Shown here in pieces: positions 51,133-59,328 of a stretch of 64,000 nucleotides of DNA. A program made the translations under genes and the position numbers. The stretch is from Petroclostridium xylanilyticum. GTDB lineage: Bacteria > Bacillota > Clostridia > SK-Y3. The stretch spans positions 248,001 through 312,000 of the forward strand of contig NZ_NPML01000013.1 of the NCBI RefSeq assembly GCF_002252565.1, given 5' to 3'. Below the pieces are notes generated by a model. It was given only the letters and a program-made list of their open reading frames with translations, made no database searches and was not told the DNA's origin. Within the stretch, counting starts at the first letter, position 1. Each line of letters starts with the position of its first letter.

Positions 51133-52899
51133 CTATATCGCAATAGGCAATCTAATTATGAACTCTGTTCCTTTTCCAACTTCACTTTTCACCTGAATAT
51201 CTCCATTATATAAGTTTACAATATGTTTCACAATCGAAAGACCTAATCCCGTCCCCCCTTGGTTTCTGGAACGCCCTTTGTCTACCCTGTAAAATCTTTC
51301 AAACAGTCGTGGAATATGTTCGTTCGCAATTCCTATACCGTTATCACAAACATGAAACTCTATATTTTTGTTGAATCTTTTACATACAATCTGCACTTCG
51401 CCACCGGGGTTGTTGTATTTGATTCCATTATCCACAAGGTTAATCAACATTTGTTTTAACCGGTCCCTATTGACATGTACCTGTGAGATGGAGGGTTCCA
51501 TATCATAATATACCTGTACATTTTTCTTCTCTGCATTCTGCGAAACAATATCAATGACTTCTTTTATAATATCCTCTAAATTGTAATCATCTATGCGTAC
51601 ATCCTGTTTCATTGTTTCTATCTCTGAAAGTTCAAGAATATCCTCAATAAGCACGGTAAGTCTTTCTGCTTCTATGTCAATAATATCAAGAAAGCGCTCT
51701 GCAACTTCCTCATCATGTATGGCTCCACTCTTTAAAGTATCAATAAATCCTTTAATAGAAGTGAGAGGAGTTTTTAATTCATGAGTAACGTTAGATACAA
51801 ATTCACTTCGGATCTGTTCCAATTTTCGGATGTTAGTTACATCCTGTATGATAAAGAGCGTCCCTATAACACTATTTTTTTCTGCTTTGGTTTCTATGGG
51901 TGAACGGTAAATCTTATAATATTTATCATCATATTGAATATCAAGAACCTGCTGTTTCTCAGGCGTTAAAACATCACTGTATTCCTTTAGAAATTGATTG
52001 AAAGCATGGTTGCGGACTACCAGAAGGATATTTTCTCCTATAATCTTTTTATTTTTAATATTAAACATCTTTATAGCAGTATTGTTTATTAAAATGATGC
52101 GATTATCGTTATCTAACGCAATTAATCCACCGATCATGCTGTTAATGATGGTTTCCATTTCAACATTTTTCTGCCATAGTTCCGTAATGGTCTTATCCAG
52201 TTCATTCTTCATGTGCATAAAGGAATGCGCAAGTTCACCAATTTCATTGTTGACATCAATGTTTATACTTCCCTTAAAATTTCCCTTTGCAATACTTCTA
52301 ACAAAGTTTGTTAACTGCTTTACAGGTTTGGTGAATTTATTGGTGAATTGTATTCCCAAAAGACCTGCAATAACAAATGCAACAAAAATTCCCAGGGCAA
52401 TATAGGAAACCATTTTTTCCCTTATATTGTTGATATCCTCAATAGGAATGGACAACCTAAGCACGATAGGTTCAGGCTCTCCCTCTACTCTTATAGCCAC
52501 ATATTTCAGATAATTTCCTATAGAAGTACTATAGCGGGTACTCTCACCAATGCCATATTCAAAAGCCTCTATAATTTCCGGACGATTTGCATGGTTTTCA
52601 AGAGTTGTATAATCTGTAGATGAGTCCCCCAAGACTTCCCCCTGTTTATTAATAAAAGTTACCCGGATTTTTGTTGTTGCTCCATAATCCACAGCAAGCT
52701 CATTTAATTTATCTGTATTGCGAGTTCCATTTATCAACTGGACTTCTTTTTTTATCAAATGCCCTACAACCAACAGCTTATTTTCTACTTCGGAGACATA
52801 ATGTTTTTGGGCTACTTGATAGGAAAATACCCCGGTGATTAGCGTGCCAAGCAATACTATTAGGATATAATTAATCATGATCTTTTTCTGCATGACCAT
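51133..52899 (-). CDS. phoR: Sensor histidine kinase PhoR
   Basis: A 588-residue kinase: N-terminal transmembrane helix, an extracellular region of about 130 residues, a second helix near 165-185, HAMP domain, PAS domain (LDNDNRIILINNTAIKMFN), HisKA with the phospho-acceptor His in FVSNVTHELKTPLTSIKG and a HATPase domain (NLVDNGIKYNNPGG, GIGIANEHIPRLFERFY, GTGLGLSIVKHIV). Directly after phoP with a 7-base gap. Assignment to PhoR rests on architecture plus the phoP and phoU neighbours. Confidence 0.92.
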   Translation of the reverse strand: MVMQKKIMINYILIVLLGTLITGVFSYQVAQKHYVSEVENKLLVVGHLIKKEVQLINGTRNTDKLNELAVDYGATTKIRVTFINKQGEVLGDSSTDYTTLENHANRPEIIEAFEYGIGESTRYSTSIGNYLKYVAIRVEGEPEPIVLRLSIPIEDINNIREKMVSYIALGIFVAFVIAGLLGIQFTNKFTKPVKQLTNFVRSIAKGNFKGSINIDVNNEIGELAHSFMHMKNELDKTITELWQKNVEMETIINSMIGGLIALDNDNRIILINNTAIKMFNIKNKKIIGENILLVVRNHAFNQFLKEYSDVLTPEKQQVLDIQYDDKYYKIYRSPIETKAEKNSVIGTLFIIQDVTNIRKLEQIRSEFVSNVTHELKTPLTSIKGFIDTLKSGAIHDEEVAERFLDIIDIEAERLTVLIEDILELSEIETMKQDVRIDDYNLEDIIKEVIDIVSQNAEKKNVQVYYDMEPSISQVHVNRDRLKQMLINLVDNGIKYNNPGGEVQIVCKRFNKNIEFHVCDNGIGIANEHIPRLFERFYRVDKGRSRNQGGTGLGLSIVKHIVNLYNGDIQVKSEVGKGTEFIIRLPIAI

Positions 52900-52906
52900 T
52901 ATTCTC

Positions 52907-53602
52907 CTATCCCTTCAACTTATAACCAACGCCCCGGACCGTTTCGATATAATTTTCCGCCTCGTCCTCAATCAATTTCCTTAAATGCCTGATATGAACA
53001 TCTACAGTTCTTGTTTCACCGCAGTAATCATAACCCCAAATCTTATCCAGTAAGACATCCCTGGACAATACATGCCCTTTATTGAGTGCAAGTATTTTCA
53101 AAAGTTCAAACTCCTTAAGTGTTAACTGAAGCAGTTTATCCCCTTTGTAAACTTCCCGCTTATTTAGATTAATGGTAATATCCTTTATATGAATGGTTCC
53201 CGTTTCAGTCTGCGCCTCCGGTTCATAATTTGTCCTACGAAATACGGCCTTGATTCGTGCGACCAGTTCCCGAACACTAAATGGTTTGGTAATATAATCG
53301 TCCGCTCCCATTTCCAGGCCTAAAACCCTGTCAAATTCTTCACTTTTTGCAGTAAGCATAATAATGGGTATGTGCTTGGTTTCATCCATAGAACGCAGTG
53401 TCCTGCAAACATCCAACCCGTCCATTCCCGGAAGCATTAGATCCAACAAAATCATATCCGCCGGGCTTTGCTTAAGCTTTTGCAGGAGATCCTCACCCTT
53501 TTCAAAGGTAGTTACTTCATAGCCATGCTTTTGAAGATTATATTGAATCAATTCACGAATATGCATTTCATCATCAACTACAAATATTTGTTTTTTATCC
53601 AT
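52907..53602 (-). CDS. phoP: Response regulator PhoP (OmpR family)
   Basis: A receiver domain with FVVDDEMHIRELI, the phospho-acceptor Asp in DMILLDLMLPGMDGLDV, PIIMLTAKSE and DYITKPFSVREL, and a winged-helix domain ending VDVHIRHLRKLIEDEAENYI and TVRGVGYKLKG. 231 residues. GAGGTG precedes the ATG at 53602. First gene of the phoPRU unit. Confidence 0.94.
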   Translation of the reverse strand: MDKKQIFVVDDEMHIRELIQYNLQKHGYEVTTFEKGEDLLQKLKQSPADMILLDLMLPGMDGLDVCRTLRSMDETKHIPIIMLTAKSEEFDRVLGLEMGADDYITKPFSVRELVARIKAVFRRTNYEPEAQTETGTIHIKDITINLNKREVYKGDKLLQLTLKEFELLKILALNKGHVLSRDVLLDKIWGYDYCGETRTVDVHIRHLRKLIEDEAENYIETVRGVGYKLKG

Positions 53603-53695
53603 CCTATTCACCTCTAACTTTTAGGTCCCTACTATTTACTTATCATTATTGTAACATAATACCTATACAAACTTAATACTTTTTTTAATAAAACA

Positions 53696-53737
53696 AGGCT
53701 AAGTTCATATTTTCCAGATTCAATACAAACTTAGCCT
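53696..53737 (-). terminator. Terminator after gtrA
   Basis: AGGCTAAGTT faces AACTTAGCCT across a 22-nt loop; it overlaps the gtrA stop codon and is followed by a T-rich stretch on the minus strand. It separates the gtrA operon from phoP. Confidence 0.75.
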
Positions 53738-54138
53738 GAAGGAATACTAAAAACCCAGAACTTACTTCCAAAAAAATTGATTGTCATAGAGAAAAAAGTA
53801 GAAATTATTTTGCTGGCTAAAATATTGATACCTGCATAATCCCGAAATATATATAGGAATGCAAGCGATATCCCCAATGATAATAGATTCACTCCTAAAA
53901 ACTTAAAAATGGTAAAGTGATGTGATATTCCTTTATAATTAAATGTCCAATACCTGTTAAGTATATAGCTGTTCATAATACCGCAGCCGTAAGATATCAC
54001 CTGGGCATAAATATAAAATACTCCCATTATATTTAAGATAACAAATATTCCAAAATCTACCAATGTATTGGACACACCTACAATATTAAATTTTATAAAC
54101 TGCCGGATGAATTTTTTGTACTCACTGATGAGTCTCAT
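53731..54138 (-). CDS. gtrA: GtrA family membrane protein
   Basis: A 135-residue, four-helix membrane protein of the GtrA family (FIRQFIKFNIVGVSNTLVDFG at the start, in parts; YGCGIMNSYILNRYWTF in the middle). GtrA-like proteins are thought to flip or present polyprenyl-linked sugars made by a partner GT2. It overlaps the upstream GT2 gene by 17 bases, a normal arrangement for the pair. AGGA precedes the ATG at 54138. Confidence 0.9.
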   Translation of the reverse strand: MRLISEYKKFIRQFIKFNIVGVSNTLVDFGIFVILNIMGVFYIYAQVISYGCGIMNSYILNRYWTFNYKGISHHFTIFKFLGVNLLSLGISLAFLYIFRDYAGINILASKIISTFFSMTINFFGSKFWVFSIPSG

Positions 54139-55120
54139 TATTCCTTTTATCATAATCAAAGCCTACTTTATTTTTTATAATATATAGCGGTCTATCTTTT
54201 GATTCATCATAGATTCTCCCTACATATTCACCAATTATTCCTAACACCAATAATATGGCAGCATTAAAAACCAGATTTATCGCTATGGCACCTTTAAAAA
54301 TCAGGTTTGCCATACCGATAGATACCGATGGCGCCACTGCAGTTTGGACAAATTGCGTCTGATTAAACACAATCATCAGATAAAGAAAACTTGTAATACC
54401 CAGCGTTAGCCCTAGATAGGTTGCAGCCTTTAAAGGCTTATAGGAAAAGGATGTTATGGCATCCAGGGCAAACCGTATCATCTTTTTCAGGGGATATTTT
54501 GTTTCTCCTGCCCACCTTTCCTCTCTTATATATTCAACTGCTGCCTGGCGAAATCCTACCCAACTTACCAATCCTCGTACATATCTATTTTTTTCTTTTA
54601 ATCCTTTCATCACATCACATACCCTGCGGTCAATCAATCTAAAGTCACCCGTATCAACAGGAATATCAACATTGGTTAAGCTCCTGAGCAGCCTGTAAAA
54701 AACAACTGCTGTAAATTTCTTAAAAAAGCTCTCACCTTTTCTTTTCATTCTCTTGCCATATACAACCTCATAACCCTGTTTCCACTTTTCTGCCATCTTA
54801 AGAATCACTTCAGGGGGGTCCTGTAAGTCTGCATCAATTACTACAACAGCCCGCCCTGCTGCATTGTCCATCCCCGCACTAATCGCAATCTGGTGTCCAA
54901 AGTTTCTTGAAAAATTTATAAGCTTGACATTTGTGTCTTTCCTGCATAAATCCTGTATGATTTGGGCAGTATCATCCTTGCTGCCGTCATTTATAAAAAT
55001 CAACTCATAACTTTCACCGGTAGTATCCATGACTTGCTTTAATCTTTTATATGTCTCGTTAACTACCTTCTCTTCATTATACACTGGAATAATGATTGAA
55101 TATTGTATATCTGATTTCAT
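54122..55120 (-). CDS. GT2 polyprenyl-phosphate sugar transferase (DPM1/GtrB-like)
   Basis: A 332-residue family 2 transferase with IIIPVYNEEKVVNETYKRL, FINDGSKDDTAQII, VVIDADLQDPPEVI (the DADLQDPP donor motif) and, after residue 230, two transmembrane helices near the C terminus. Such enzymes load glucose or mannose onto undecaprenyl phosphate. With gtrA and the PMT-type mannosyltransferase upstream it forms a plausible membrane glycosylation route: lipid-linked sugar, flip, transfer to exported protein. Confidence 0.92.
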   Translation of the reverse strand: MKSDIQYSIIIPVYNEEKVVNETYKRLKQVMDTTGESYELIFINDGSKDDTAQIIQDLCRKDTNVKLINFSRNFGHQIAISAGMDNAAGRAVVVIDADLQDPPEVILKMAEKWKQGYEVVYGKRMKRKGESFFKKFTAVVFYRLLRSLTNVDIPVDTGDFRLIDRRVCDVMKGLKEKNRYVRGLVSWVGFRQAAVEYIREERWAGETKYPLKKMIRFALDAITSFSYKPLKAATYLGLTLGITSFLYLMIVFNQTQFVQTAVAPSVSIGMANLIFKGAIAINLVFNAAILLVLGIIGEYVGRIYDESKDRPLYIIKNKVGFDYDKRNNETHQ

Positions 55121-55140
55121 CTAAATTACCTCCTTTTTTA

Positions 55141-55168
55141 GTTCATAGTCCGTAGTTTGTAGTTCATG
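55141..55168. repeat. Heptamer repeat, GTTCATA type
   Basis: GTTCATA, GTCCGTA, GTTTGTA, GTTCATG in tandem, between the GT2 start and the PMT stop codon. A degenerate piece of the 32-bp module (CGAAACTGCTGAAAAAGT, about 55177-55194) follows and runs up to the PMT stop. Confidence 0.75.
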
Positions 55169-55196
55169 GAATTTGCCGAAACTGCTGAAAAAGTGC

Positions 55197-57797
55197 CTAA
55201 TAGAATATCCAACTCGGCAGCCATCTCAAAAATCTTGTTACGTAGGCTTTGTCTACTACTGTACCCGATAGAACGGGATAGAACATGACAAACACACCAA
55301 GCACTACAGTCATGTATCCGTAAATTATATATCCATAATGGGGATACCTTTCTTTTATTCTCATAATTACATACGCTATACACAGAATAACAAAAGGCAC
55401 ACTGGCAAAAAAATGATACATAAATGTCAGCCTCGGCACCAGCACCCATGGTATGTATTGTGAAGCAAGCCCTACCAATACAATATACATACGGCTATCC
55501 CTATTTTTCATACTCATAACCGCTGCTGCAAATACTGCCGGAATACCTGTCCACCAAATTGCCGGATTTCCCATTGCCACAATACTGGACATCTTATCTG
55601 CGCCTAAATGTTCCTGCCCTCCATAATACCATACAGGCCTTATAATAAGCGGCCACTGCCACCATGGGGAAGAAAACGGATGGCTCGCCTTCAGCGTTTT
55701 ATGATAGTTATACATATGTATCTGGTAGGTTACTACATCCATAGGCCCGTGGCCTGGTCCCGGTACTATCATAAAGGGTATATAGGATAAAAAGTAAATG
55801 ATGAATGGTATCACGATAAAAAACAACATGCACCATAGTATAGTATTTCTACTATATGATGGAAATATTCTTACGACATATCTTAATCTTTCTACAGCCG
55901 GCTTGCCTGCTTTTACAGAAGCATCTCTCAAGCGTCGCTTTGCATAGCTGTATTCTTTATATCTTTTATATAGTGTTGTGAAAAATATGAGCGCCAACCC
56001 TACTCCCCCATAAAGACAAATCCATTTACTTGCTATCCCTAAACCAAAAGACAAGCCTGAAAGTCCCAAAGGAATTAAAGTCCTCCTGAATTCAATACTG
56101 TAAAAGTTCATATGAAAATAGTGAGGAGTAAATAGTGGGGAGTGGGGAGTAAAACCCGTGAAGCCGCTGCTCAAACTATTTTCATTATTATTTGTGATAT
56201 ATAGAAACAGTTCTTGGCAGTTCATATAATAATATCTGTACATAAAATAATACATTAATATAATAAAAAATACCCCGTATACATCTATAGTCGCAATTCT
56301 TGTCTGGGTAAAATGCATAAAATCAAAAGCCATTAAAAATGCTGCAAAAAAGGCATATTCAGTTTTATTAAAAAGTTCTTTTGCAAACACATACATCAGG
56401 GGAATCATCCCTATTCCGAATAAGGTACCGACAACCCTCCACCCCAAGGGGGTCATTCCAAACAAAGCGATGCCAATAGCAATAAAAATTTTACCAAGAG
56501 GTGGATGGGTTGATTCATAAGGTTCAATTTGATACAGATGCTCATAAGCTGTTCTCGCATGATATATCTCATCAAAATACATCCCGTTCATGAATGATGG
56601 TTCATATGTAACTGTATTCTGCTCATCAAATAGTTTTCCAGGATTCCCTGCAGTTGTCGGGTCTGTATCTGTTATTATAATAGACTTAACTTCTAAAGGC
56701 TTGCGGCTATTCTTTTCAAAAAAAACAAGCTCATTAAGCCTGGCCCCTGCTTCTGTAACTGTCAACTTTACATATCTTGCACGAAAGCTTTTCTTTAAAA
56801 TATTCCAAATATATATTTTTGAATCTTCATGATAGATATTCGTAATATTCTCCCATATTCGAGCATCTTCCGAAAAATCAACTTCATACTTTCCCTTTCC
56901 AATGCCTCCAAAATAGTAGACCCTTTCAATATTTTTTGTTTCTCCGAAATCAACATAAAAACTCTCTCCCATCCTGGCCGGCTTCCAAAAGGTTTGAGGA
57001 GCTCTAAAGGAACCCAGGTTATAAAATGCTATGACTGAATATATTAGAGTGAGAATTCCCAATAATAAAAAATCCTTTCTATTAAGTATCCCTCTTTGTT
57101 TTTCTCTCTTTTCTACAAAATTAGTATCCAAAATCAGGTACTTTCGTTTTATATAAATATCTAATCCTACTTTAGCCATGCAGGCCAAAAAAATTACATT
57201 CACCGCTGATATAAACATCAGTACACCATCAAACCGTGGAATCTGGTAAACCCCTTTTGCATTGCATAGCAGCACATAAGCTACATTTACAAAATGGGTA
57301 AAACTAAGTCCAGCTAGTAAGTATAAAATCCTCTTATCCCTTGTATATATATAGGTTATAACAGCAAGTACTACTGCAGGGAACAGATAGCGTTCGTGCA
57401 TCTTTGCTATTATGACAAATACAGCAGTAATAATAAACATACTTATAAAATAAAACCTGGATACATCTTCACTTTTGAAATAGATATATAAAGAAAAAGC
57501 AACGATTCCTACTATAAATATGTAGCCCCATATCTCATAGGAGAGAAACATCACTTTTGTAGAGCCGGACACCCAGTTTCCACCAAACAACGCAAATAAA
57601 TTAAACGCATTGACAGTAGCATAGGGATAGGATGCCTTAGATAATCCTACTGATGCTGCATGGTTTGCCCATGATTTAAATTTAAAACAGTAAATATCTG
57701 TAGGATGGCCTTGAATAACAGGTGCTATTAATAACCTCAGAAAAAATGCAGATAGAAGGATGTATACCAGTTTCCATTTATTCTTTATTATCTTCAT
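55197..57797 (-). CDS. PMT-type membrane mannosyltransferase with inserted repeat
   Basis: An 866-residue GT-C protein. The C-terminal half is a protein O-mannosyltransferase-like domain (DEIYHARTAYEHLYQIEPYE with the catalytic acidic residues, STHPPLGK, FGLGIASKWI). Residues 270-375 look like a discoidin/F5-8C-type beta domain (VYYFGGIGKGKYEVDF...ARYVKLTVTEAGARLNEL). The N-terminal GT-C module seems incomplete: HPTDIYCFKFKSWA is followed within 12 residues by SYPYATVNAFNLFALFGGNW, which in homologues comes a few hundred residues later. Residues 524-561 come from a 114-bp in-frame repeat insertion. Likely partner of the upstream lipid-sugar genes; activity may be altered. Confidence 0.85.
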   Translation of the reverse strand: MKIIKNKWKLVYILLSAFFLRLLIAPVIQGHPTDIYCFKFKSWANHAASVGLSKASYPYATVNAFNLFALFGGNWVSGSTKVMFLSYEIWGYIFIVGIVAFSLYIYFKSEDVSRFYFISMFIITAVFVIIAKMHERYLFPAVVLAVITYIYTRDKRILYLLAGLSFTHFVNVAYVLLCNAKGVYQIPRFDGVLMFISAVNVIFLACMAKVGLDIYIKRKYLILDTNFVEKREKQRGILNRKDFLLLGILTLIYSVIAFYNLGSFRAPQTFWKPARMGESFYVDFGETKNIERVYYFGGIGKGKYEVDFSEDARIWENITNIYHEDSKIYIWNILKKSFRARYVKLTVTEAGARLNELVFFEKNSRKPLEVKSIIITDTDPTTAGNPGKLFDEQNTVTYEPSFMNGMYFDEIYHARTAYEHLYQIEPYESTHPPLGKIFIAIGIALFGMTPLGWRVVGTLFGIGMIPLMYVFAKELFNKTEYAFFAAFLMAFDFMHFTQTRIATIDVYGVFFIILMYYFMYRYYYMNCQELFLYITNNNENSLSSGFTGFTPHSPLFTPHYFHMNFYSIEFRRTLIPLGLSGLSFGLGIASKWICLYGGVGLALIFFTTLYKRYKEYSYAKRRLRDASVKAGKPAVERLRYVVRIFPSYSRNTILWCMLFFIVIPFIIYFLSYIPFMIVPGPGHGPMDVVTYQIHMYNYHKTLKASHPFSSPWWQWPLIIRPVWYYGGQEHLGADKMSSIVAMGNPAIWWTGIPAVFAAAVMSMKNRDSRMYIVLVGLASQYIPWVLVPRLTFMYHFFASVPFVILCIAYVIMRIKERYPHYGYIIYGYMTVVLGVFVMFYPVLSGTVVDKAYVTRFLRWLPSWIFY
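56105..56227. repeat. In-frame dispersed repeat inserted in the PMT gene
   Basis: A 105-bp insert (56114-56218) flanked by the 9-bp direct repeat AGTTCATAT at 56105-56113 and 56219-56227. It begins ATGAAAATAGT, has heptamers GAGGAGT, AAATAGT, GGGGAGT, GGGGAGT and then ACTATTTTCATTATTATTTGTG, as in the composite repeat at 47524-47700. Total added length is 114 bases, a multiple of three, with no stop codon in the gene frame. Confidence 0.88.
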
Positions 57798-57891
57798 ATA
57801 TTTTCAGCAGCTTCCTTTAAATAGTAATAATATATATACACATCTATATTCATTTTATTAGTATAACCCGTAACCTCTTCTTTTATTGCAT

Positions 57892-57924
57892 AAAAAATGG
57901 ATGCGCTGCGCGCACCCATTTTTT
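57892..57924 (-). terminator. Terminator after the sugar isomerase
   Basis: A hairpin of AAAAAATGG and CCATTTTTT around GC-rich inner pairs (ATGCGC...GCGCAC), symmetrical in both directions. It overlaps the isomerase stop codon and separates it from the PMT gene. Confidence 0.8.
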
Positions 57925-58735
57925 AGATTTGATTCCACATGTCTCTTATATAGTTTTCAAACTGCATAAATACGATACCCGGTTCTTCAAGGTCTGCATA
58001 CCATCGCTTTACCCACTCAAGGGAGATAAATCCTCCATACCCGTCTCTCTTCAACAGGGTCAGGCACTCCTTTATAGGGATATCCCCTTGTCCCATCATC
58101 TTATACTGTATCTTTCCTTGCCGGACAATGGAATCCTTGATATGTATATGCTTAATATATTCTTTTAACGTATTATAGGTTTGTTCTAAAGGTTCATTCA
58201 TAAACCTATAGGGGTGATGGATGTCCCACAGTACTCCCACGCCATCGTTATTTACTTTCTGCACAACCTCTTTCAATACATCTGAACTGGCAAAAACACC
58301 ATTGGTCTCTATGAGTACCATAACCTTCTTTGATAATCCGTACTCTCCAATCTCTTTTAATGCTGCAATAACACCTTGAACATCAACATTTTCTCCCGGC
58401 TGAGGGTCTGTGTCGCCTAACACTCTTACATAAGGTGCGCTAAGCTGTGCAGCGAGGTCTATGTATTCCTTTGCTTCATGAATATACTGTTCCCTTTTTT
58501 CACTGACGTGCAAATAACAGGACGAGGTAATGCAGGATATACTCAATCCCAGTTCATCAAGATGTTTTTTAGTACCCGCAAGTTCACCGGGTAAAAAAGG
58601 TTTTGCTTTAGGAACATAAAGCTCTTTTTCGATACCTCTAACTTCAATACCATCATAGCCAAAATCTTTAGCAGTGGCTACAATATCCTCCCAGGACCAC
58701 TCAGGACAACCTAATGTAGAAAAACTAATCTTCAT
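57923..58735 (-). CDS. Sugar phosphate isomerase/epimerase (AP endonuclease 2 fold)
   Basis: A 270-residue TIM-barrel of the xylose-isomerase-like family: STLGCPEWSWEDIV, GYDGIEVRGI, VMVLIETNGVF, GVLWDIHHPYRF, IKHIHIKDSI and GFISLEWVKRWY with metal-binding Glu, Asp and His in the usual order. Substrate unknown (keto-sugars or inosose in relatives). GGGGG 7 nt before the second of two close ATGs supports the start at 58735. Monocistronic. Confidence 0.87.
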   Translation of the reverse strand: MKISFSTLGCPEWSWEDIVATAKDFGYDGIEVRGIEKELYVPKAKPFLPGELAGTKKHLDELGLSISCITSSCYLHVSEKREQYIHEAKEYIDLAAQLSAPYVRVLGDTDPQPGENVDVQGVIAALKEIGEYGLSKKVMVLIETNGVFASSDVLKEVVQKVNNDGVGVLWDIHHPYRFMNEPLEQTYNTLKEYIKHIHIKDSIVRQGKIQYKMMGQGDIPIKECLTLLKRDGYGGFISLEWVKRWYADLEEPGIVFMQFENYIRDMWNQI

Positions 58736-58760
58736 GCTCATGCCCCCAATTTATAAAATT

Positions 58761-58788
58761 GAGAATGCAGAATGGAAAATGCAGAATT
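58761..58788. repeat. Heptamer repeat, GAGAATG type
   Basis: GAGAATG, CAGAATG, GAAAATG, CAGAATT in tandem upstream of the isomerase gene. The rest of 58789-58974 is A/T-rich and I see nothing in it. Confidence 0.78.
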
Positions 58789-59133
58789 TTTAATTCTCTT
58801 AAATTAACAATAAAATATATTCTGACTGCCACCATTCTTAATCCTTCATTATCATTATACCTTTTTATGGATAAATAATCTACTGTTTTTTAATAAATAT
58901 AACCACAGACCTCCAGTTAATAGGTTTAATTTTATTATTGACCACAAATTTTTATTGTGATAAATTGGTATTAATTATATTTGGTAGTGTCAAAAGTTCT
59001 ATGAAAACATGAAGTTGAGCTACCAATAATAACAAAAATTGTAATGTTGTACATTGAGATTTAAATACTGAAGATTTGCACGAAGAAGGAATGTGCCATG
59101 GCATGTTCCTGAATGGCGAGGTACTATCTAATA

Positions 59134-59278
59134 GACCTATGGAGTTTATGGATAACCCGCCCGGGGCATGGATAACCTGTGCACAAAGCATTGACAACGA
59201 AAAGCATGTTGCCAACACTTTGCACACAGGTTACCCACACCCCTAAAAGCAGCGGGTTACCCACAAACTCCACAGGTC
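59134..59278 (-). ncRNA. Long hairpin downstream of the IS transposase
   Basis: Two arms of about 65-70 bases (59134-59198 and 59208-59278) around a 9-nt loop, with a small bulge. Arm 1 has GACCTATGGAGTTTATGG where the complement of arm 2 has GACCTGTGGAGTTTGTGG. I count 11 substitutions between arm 1 and the complement of arm 2, all of the kind (A/G or C/T in one direction) that gives G-U pairs on the minus strand and A-C mismatches on the plus strand. The transposase-sense RNA should therefore fold nearly perfectly. Confidence 0.7.
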
Positions 59279-59328
59279 CGGTGACTACTGCTATATCATT
59301 TTTTGATTTATTTATATAGAGAAAATGA

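Noticed and set aside
58952-59227. A 91-residue minus-strand ORF at the left end of the DDE element
   Set aside because: It crosses the IS border and half of the long hairpin, so it cannot be a native gene of either.
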